A stretch of 64,000 nucleotides of DNA from Candidatus Gastranaerophilales bacterium (GTDB taxonomy: Bacteria; Cyanobacteriota; Vampirovibrionia; Gastranaerophilales; Gastranaerophilaceae): assembly GCA_944323035.1 (NCBI GenBank), contig CALUQY010000008.1, positions 1-64,000 of the forward strand, read 5' to 3'. The position numbers and the translations under genes are program-made. How positions within the stretch are numbered: the first letter of the stretch is position 1; each line of letters opens with the position of its first letter. Positions 59,988-64,000 of this stretch are shown piece by piece. The notes under the pieces were generated by a model. That model did not search any database. It was given only the letters and a program-made list of their open reading frames with translations, and had not been told where the DNA came from.

Positions 59988-61196
59988 TTAACGGTTAACA
60001 CACCAGACCGCAGCCATGGTATTTGAAAGAGGATATACCAACCCCGTCCTATAAGAAACATGCATGTTCATAGTAGAACTAACTATATTGGAGCTATGAA
60101 ACCCTGCCGCAATATTTTCGCGTCCGAATAACGGAGCATTAGCAGCCATAGACATTAATTCCTCAAGGTTTGGTAAACGGGCGTTATCAAAATCTTCACG
60201 ACAAGATTTTTGTGCATTAGCTAGACTCATTTGCGATGCCCCTGCTGTGGAAGTTCTAACAACAGGATTCGGCGACACTATAACAGAATCCGTTGGATAA
60301 AATGCTGAAATCACTCCGATATCCTTGCCATAAGTATTAGGCCCTTTACTTCCGTTCAAATCATAAATAAAATTTGCACACAATTTATTCTGCAGGTAAA
60401 ATGAAACAGTCGATGGATTAGCAACTTCTTTTAATACACAACGCGGATTATAATAAATCAGAATACTTTCACCATTAGCAGTTTCAAACGCTGCGGCTTT
60501 TGTTCGAATTTTAAATTCTACGCTGCCATCTGTAGATGAGAACATACTGTTATATTCGTTTAATGTTGTCATATTATCCAGCTCTAAATTCAAGCTGCCG
60601 GTTGCTGTAGTTATTTTGGACGGAATACCGCAATCAGACAAGTGTTCACTGTCACAAATGTTATTAATTTTGAGGACTTTAGCAAGTCCGGATGTGACAA
60701 AAGTTTCTGCCACGTTATCTTCTGTAATACTTCCGCTTTCATCTTCGGTAAGGGTGCCGTAACCGTTCAACGCCGGCATCAGAGCTATTGCCTGTGAGAA
60801 CCGCGCATAAAGCGCTTTACGCTGGGTGTTCCATGTGCGCTCGTTTATGTCGCCCGTAAGGCTTGGCAAGGTTATCGCCGCTACCACACCGATTATCGTG
60901 AGGGATAACAGTATTTCTGCCATGGTGAAACCGACACACGCAAACCACTTCCTGTCATTGCGAGCCGACGAAATATTGTCACCCTGAACTCGTTTCAGGG
61001 TCTGGCCAATGTTGGATACCTGCTCGTATCGCGGGACAGATTCCGAAACTGTCTTGCTCGACTCGCGGGAAACGGCACCGCGAAAAGCGTGGTTTTCGCT
61101 TTGTGCCTCTGCTCGCTCGCGCTGTTCGGAATGACAATTATAGGCTTTCGACTCGCCAATTGTGCCTGTTAAGAGAGGCCCCCCCCCCCCCTGCAT
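59988..61196 (-). CDS. Prepilin-like protein 2 (G13, out of frame with its proper start)
   Basis: Open frame of 402 residues. The natural start is the ATG at 61222-61224 behind AAAGGATGGAAAG, reading MKNRSNVLTNAGGGG. The following tract has 13 G, which shifts frame and stops after about 25 codons; 12 would join it to this frame. An ATG at 61196 inside the leader has no ribosome site. Residues 15-85 are translated R1 in the orientation opposite to copy B. The core G-FTMAEILLSLTIIGVV begins at residue 90, with the proper Gly-1/Phe+1 cleavage site and E5, and WNTQRKALYARFSQAI follows as in gene 1. C-terminal Cys pairs end in WCVNR. It is apparently switched off in this assembly. Confidence 0.78.
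   Translation of the reverse strand: MQGGGGPLLTGTIGESKAYNCHSEQRERAEAQSENHAFRGAVSRESSKTVSESVPRYEQVSNIGQTLKRVQGDNISSARNDRKWFACVGFTMAEILLSLTIIGVVAAITLPSLTGDINERTWNTQRKALYARFSQAIALMPALNGYGTLTEDESGSITEDNVAETFVTSGLAKVLKINNICDSEHLSDCGIPSKITTATGSLNLELDNMTTLNEYNSMFSSTDGSVEFKIRTKAAAFETANGESILIYYNPRCVLKEVANPSTVSFYLQNKLCANFIYDLNGSKGPNTYGKDIGVISAFYPTDSVIVSPNPVVRTSTAGASQMSLANAQKSCREDFDNARLPNLEELMSMAANAPLFGRENIAAGFHSSNIVSSTMNMHVSYRTGLVYPLSNTMAAVWCVNR
60977..61136. repeat. R1 repeat element, copy D (inverted)
   Basis: TGTCACCCTGAACTCGTTTCAGG to TTCGGAATGACA, containing CTTGCTCGACTCGCGG and CGCGAAAAGCGTGGTTTTCGC. Opposite orientation to copies A-C, yet still open in the prepilin frame. Confidence 0.85.
61179..61191. 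repeat. Poly-C/poly-G tract (13) of prepilin gene 2
   Basis: Thirteen C on the plus strand at the same place as in the other cassettes, with the identical downstream flank (AAGAGAGG before the tract on the plus strand, encoding PLLTGTI). Confidence 0.88.
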
Positions 61197-61249
61197 TTGT
61201 TAATACATTACTGCGGTTTTTCATTCTTTCCATCCTTTCTTTTTGTCTA

Positions 61250-61400
61250 GTTAATCAGTTAATTTGGGTTATGGAGTTTATCCGGGTTCATTTTTCTTCC
61301 ATTCGGTCATATCCCTTATTAACTCTTTAACCTATTAACTTATTAACTTTTCTCGTCCATTTGACAATAACGACTTATTGCCTTATTCACTTATTGCCTC
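61250..61400. repeat. Cassette 5' UTR repeats, copy D
   Basis: Contains TTAACC/GTTAAT units and CTTATTGCC repeats with a CCATTCGGTCATA segment. It matches the left edge of the window (1-90) closely, including the TTAACTTTTC.CGTCCATTTG block. Confidence 0.65.
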
Positions 61401-61404
61401 TTTC

Positions 61405-61433
61405 ATTATGTAACATGTTTTTGGTTTAGTCAA
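61405..61433 (-). promoter_or_regulatory. Prepilin-cassette promoter, copy D
   Basis: On the minus strand TTGACT, 17 bases, CATAAT. It gives a 5' UTR of about 170 bases. Confidence 0.7.
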
Positions 61434-61441
61434 GACATGAC

Positions 61442-61472
61442 AAAAGCGCAGGGAACAAACCTTGCGTTTTTG
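61442..61472 (-). terminator. Terminator of the rsgA-ispA-DUF212 operon
   Basis: Stem ACGCAAGG/CCCTGCGC (one G-U) with a six-base loop and four T on the minus strand, starting right at the stop codon. Confidence 0.75.
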
Positions 61473-61937
61473 TTAATTAAAGAAATACGTGTGCATGAAT
61501 ATTGAATATAAAATTCCAAGTGCAGCGCCTACAAAAACTTCAAACGGCGTGTGTCCGAGAAGTTCTTTAAGCTTTCCGCCGATTGCCTGAACATCATGCT
61601 TATAAAAATCATCCATCATACGGTTTAAGCAAGCTGCCGTTTTTCCGGCTGCACGTCGCAAACCGGCTGCATCATACATCGTCACCATTGCAAACGCAAA
61701 TGAAACCGCAAAAATTACAGATGTGAAACCCTCCAGAAGCCCAACGGTCGTTGTAACGGCCATTACGCCGGCAGAATGGGCACTTGGCATGCCGCCGGTT
61801 GTCGTAAATATTTTGAAATTAAACTTTTTATCAACAAAGGCAAATGTAAATAATTTCAGTACCTGCGCCCAGAATGCAGCCGTAAGCCCCAAAAATAAGA
61901 CCTCAAGCCCGTTATTCCTGAATAGCTCTAAAAACAT
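61473..61937 (-). CDS. Divergent PAP2 (DUF212/YuiD-like) membrane protein
   Basis: 154 residues with four membrane helices. GGMPSAHSAGVMAVTTTVGL is the acid-phosphatase-like signature and YDAAGLRRAAGKTAACLNRMMDDF the DUF212-specific motif; GHTPFEVFVGAALG follows near the end. Such proteins may be undecaprenyl or prenyl pyrophosphate phosphatases, which fits its place directly after a prenyl synthase; the start overlaps the ispA stop by one base. Confidence 0.88.
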   Translation of the reverse strand: MFLELFRNNGLEVLFLGLTAAFWAQVLKLFTFAFVDKKFNFKIFTTTGGMPSAHSAGVMAVTTTVGLLEGFTSVIFAVSFAFAMVTMYDAAGLRRAAGKTAACLNRMMDDFYKHDVQAIGGKLKELLGHTPFEVFVGAALGILYSIFMHTYFFN

Positions 61938-62803
61938 TATATTCCTACTCGCTTTCTAATCCCTTTTACTATTTCTCTTAATATTTCAGAATTATATTTA
62001 TCAATTATAACATCACAACTATCCAGAAGGCAAGCAAGTTTACATTTCGAATTATCCAGCCCGTACATTGAAATATACGTAAGTTTTCCGCTCTGCGCGT
62101 CTTTGCCTAAAGTTTTACCCATTGTTTCGAAATCGGAAACCACGTCAAGTATATCGTCAGCGATTTGGAAAGCCAGCCCGAAATTACGTGCAAAATTCTT
62201 TGATTCTTCAATTTGTTCACGAGAACCGCCTGCTATTCTTGCACCCGAAACAATTGCGAGTTTAAACAAATCTCCGGTTTTATGTTCGTGAATAAAATCA
62301 AGCTTTTCTGCACTGTGTTTTTCAGGATAGCCTTCACACTCAATATCAACGACCTGACCTGCGATAACCCCTCTTGCTCCGGCAGCAGTACAAAAATCAT
62401 CAAGAAGCTGCAAAAGCACATCAGCCGGCAGATTTTTAGAATTTCTCAAAATAATCTGCATAGCATAAGATATCAGAGCATCACCGGCAAGAACCGCCGT
62501 TGCTTCTCCAAAGACCTTATGATTTGAGGGTTTGCCGCGTCTGAAATCGTCATTATCCATACACGGAAGGTCATCGTGGATCAGGGTTTGGGCATGGAGC
62601 ATTTCAATCGCGCAGGCTGTCGGCAGTGCATCTTCAATTTTACCGCCCAGACACCTGCAAATTTCAAGACAGAGAACCGGCCTTAGTCTTTTTCCTTCCA
62701 GAAGAACCGTATAGCGCATTGATTTAAATAAATCCTCAGGGTACTCAACAGGAAGAAAATTTCCCAAATTTTCATCAATTAACTTTATTAAATCATTCAT
62801 CAT
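61937..62803 (-). CDS. ispA: Polyprenyl (farnesyl/geranylgeranyl) diphosphate synthase
   Basis: 288 residues. First aspartate-rich motif DDLPCMDNDDFRRGKPSNH, second DDILD in AFQIADDILDVVSDFE, and YEHKTGDLF-like FIHEHKTGDLFKLAI. The residues before the first motif (LHAQTLIH) fit a short-chain C15-C20 synthase. It condenses isopentenyl and allyl diphosphates for quinones and cell-wall lipid carriers. Overlaps rsgA by 11 bases. Confidence 0.93.
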   Translation of the reverse strand: MMNDLIKLIDENLGNFLPVEYPEDLFKSMRYTVLLEGKRLRPVLCLEICRCLGGKIEDALPTACAIEMLHAQTLIHDDLPCMDNDDFRRGKPSNHKVFGEATAVLAGDALISYAMQIILRNSKNLPADVLLQLLDDFCTAAGARGVIAGQVVDIECEGYPEKHSAEKLDFIHEHKTGDLFKLAIVSGARIAGGSREQIEESKNFARNFGLAFQIADDILDVVSDFETMGKTLGKDAQSGKLTYISMYGLDNSKCKLACLLDSCDVIIDKYNSEILREIVKGIRKRVGI

Positions 62804-63791
62804 GGTGTTCTATATCCTTATAAACCTTTTGTTTCAACGTATTGCGGGCAGACTGGCGCTTGCGCCCGCTTATTTTAACCGCGGTTTTGTCGTTAATCTT
62901 TTTCTTTGAAGTTTCTATCTTTTTGCCTTCATACTTAACTTTTTCCTTGTATGCTCCGGCTTCTTCAACAAATGCCAGAAAGCTTGCATAGCGTGAATAC
63001 GGGATTTTATCGAGATTTTCAAGCACTGCACAGCCGGTTTCCAACCTGTGAAGGCAGTCGGCAAATTTGCACTTTCCCTTATACGCGGCAATTTCATCAA
63101 AAAGCAGGTCGACCTCTGTCGGGAGAATAAAATCAAATTTCAAATTACTAAACCCCGGTGTATCAATAATTTTTGTGTCCGAATCAAGATTCATAATCTC
63201 GCAGTGACGTGTTGTATGCGTTCCTCGGCCTGTTTTTGCACTTATTTCTTTTGTTTTCAGATGAAATTCAGGATTAATCGCGTTAATCAGGCTTGATTTG
63301 CCGACACCGGAGCTGCCGCATAAAACACTCGTTTTACCGCTCAAAATTTCTTCAAACAGCGCAACTCCGCGGTGTTCTTTTGCAGAAGTAAAGAAAAGCT
63401 GATACCCGAGCGGTTCATAAATAGATTTGATAAGCTCAATAAGTCCTTCTTCCACATTCAAATCTTCTTTGTTAAAGCAAAGTTTTACATCTAACCCGTA
63501 ATATTTGGCAAACGCAATGTATCTGTCAAGCTGGTTAAAATCCAAATCCGGCGATTTTAACGCCGAAACAACTACAATTTGATCAACATTGGCAACACTC
63601 GGGCGCGGAATAAAAGATTTTCGCGGAAGAATTTTTGTAATATGCCCGTTTTCAAACTCAACAAAATCCCCGACCAGAATTTTTTCATTCTGCTTTTTCA
63701 GAACTTCCCGGATTTTACACTCGAAATGCTCCTCCCCCGAGGTTAGATAATAAAAATCCGAATGTATCTTATAAACCTGTCCGATTGCCAT
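62793..63791 (-). CDS. rsgA: Ribosome small-subunit GTPase RsgA
   Basis: 332 residues. Circularly permuted GTPase: G4 FNKEDL comes before G1 GSSGVGKSSLIN and G3 DTPGF. An N-terminal OB fold is present, and a zinc motif C...CLHRLETGC follows the GTPase part. The C terminus is extended and strongly basic (KKKINDKTAVKISGRKRQSARNTLKQK), likely RNA-binding. It helps 30S maturation. First gene of the operon; R2 copy g lies upstream. Confidence 0.95.
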   Translation of the reverse strand: MAIGQVYKIHSDFYYLTSGEEHFECKIREVLKKQNEKILVGDFVEFENGHITKILPRKSFIPRPSVANVDQIVVVSALKSPDLDFNQLDRYIAFAKYYGLDVKLCFNKEDLNVEEGLIELIKSIYEPLGYQLFFTSAKEHRGVALFEEILSGKTSVLCGSSGVGKSSLINAINPEFHLKTKEISAKTGRGTHTTRHCEIMNLDSDTKIIDTPGFSNLKFDFILPTEVDLLFDEIAAYKGKCKFADCLHRLETGCAVLENLDKIPYSRYASFLAFVEEAGAYKEKVKYEGKKIETSKKKINDKTAVKISGRKRQSARNTLKQKVYKDIEHHDE

Positions 63792-63877
63792 AGGATTATT
63801 TTACACTAAAAACCCCGAATTCGTAAACATATATTAATAAAGTTTGTAAAATGAAATGTTTATGCTAAAATGGGATA

Positions 63878-63987
63878 AAAAGCAGTACTCCGCCACCTGC
63901 TTGCCCTGCTCACGCAGGTCAACCCGTGGCTACACTGCCTAACACGTCACTCGAAATTTCCGCGAGCACGCGAAAATTTCTCGGACA
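63878..63987. repeat. R2 repeat element, inverted copy g
   Basis: AAAAGCAGTACTCCGCCACCTGCTTGCCCTGCTC to TTTCTCGGACA. Its hairpin arms are GAAATTTCCGC/GCGAAAATTTC, a third sequence version that still pairs. Confidence 0.85.
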
Positions 63988-64000
63988 TAAAAGAGATATT

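Overview
The window is a stretch of bacterial chromosome that is AT-rich, densely coded and strongly operonic. Diderm envelope genes (LptC- and LptA-like proteins, a site-2 protease), a fermentative-type class 1B dihydroorotate dehydrogenase, proteins opening with the pilin sequence FTMAEILLSLTIIGVVAAITLPSL-like (core shown in pieces below) and P/Q-rich HEAT proteins suggest a non-photosynthetic gut-type Cyanobacteriota (Vampirovibrionia / Gastranaerophilales). That assignment is inferred from family resemblance; there is no rRNA in the window and no photosynthesis gene.

Layout. 1-2.4 kb: glutaredoxin, a degenerate hybrid-cluster-protein homologue, an RHH regulator. 3-6 kb: mgtC-like, miaB, terC-like operon (+). 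6.0-15.9 kb: a compact minus-strand block of phage packaging, capsid and lysis genes with no integrase, repressor, replication or tail-fibre gene, abutting terC on one side and dnaE on the other; it looks like a gene-transfer-agent-like or relict element. 16.2-19.8 kb: dnaE. 20-21.6 kb: a prepilin-like gene. 21.6-28.3 kb: lptC-lptA-TPR-dprA-topA-aroE operon (+). 28.3-34.4 kb: flavoprotein, acetyltransferases, methyltransferase, tRNA-Leu(GAG), bipA, HEAT protein. 34.6-38.9 kb: transketolase half, ftsE, ftsX, receiver/degenerate-GGDEF protein, isochorismatase-like. 39-46 kb: thioredoxin-like, sigma factor, aspS, HIT, speE, site-2 protease. 46.4-55.8 kb: a complete UMP operon in transcription order pyrK-pyrD-pyrE-pyrB-pyrC-pyrF-carA-carB. 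56-59.9 kb: tRNA-Leu(UAA) and a sensor kinase / regulator / secreted propeller operon. 60-61.4 kb: second prepilin-like gene. 61.5-63.8 kb: rsgA-ispA-DUF212.

The most unusual signals. (1) At least three prepilin-type loci share one 5' cassette (promoter TTGACN-N16/17-CATAAT, repeat-rich 5' UTR, strong RBS, start MKK/N..RS.., then a pure G tract). The tract is 12, 13 and 14 G in the three copies, placing only the 12-G copy in frame: this is the signature of slipped-strand phase variation. Between the G tract and the pilin core lies a GC-rich repeat element (called R1 here) that is translated in frame. A fourth copy behind carB has lost the whole pilin body, and a fifth cassette promoter sits at the left edge. 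(2) The phage-type cluster contains a perfect consensus promoter plus terminator pointing against the cluster, predicting a ~60-nt antisense RNA. (3) The pyr operon leader has a 15-codon leader peptide followed by a strong intrinsic terminator, like enterobacterial pyrBI attenuation. (4) A second repeat family (R2), with a hairpin whose two arms co-vary between copies, occurs about seven times and has rewritten the 3' end of pyrD and cut off the 5' end of an acetyltransferase gene.

Gene starts were chosen by ribosome-binding sites where the longest frame looked wrong. All family assignments are from reading motifs, not from searches.
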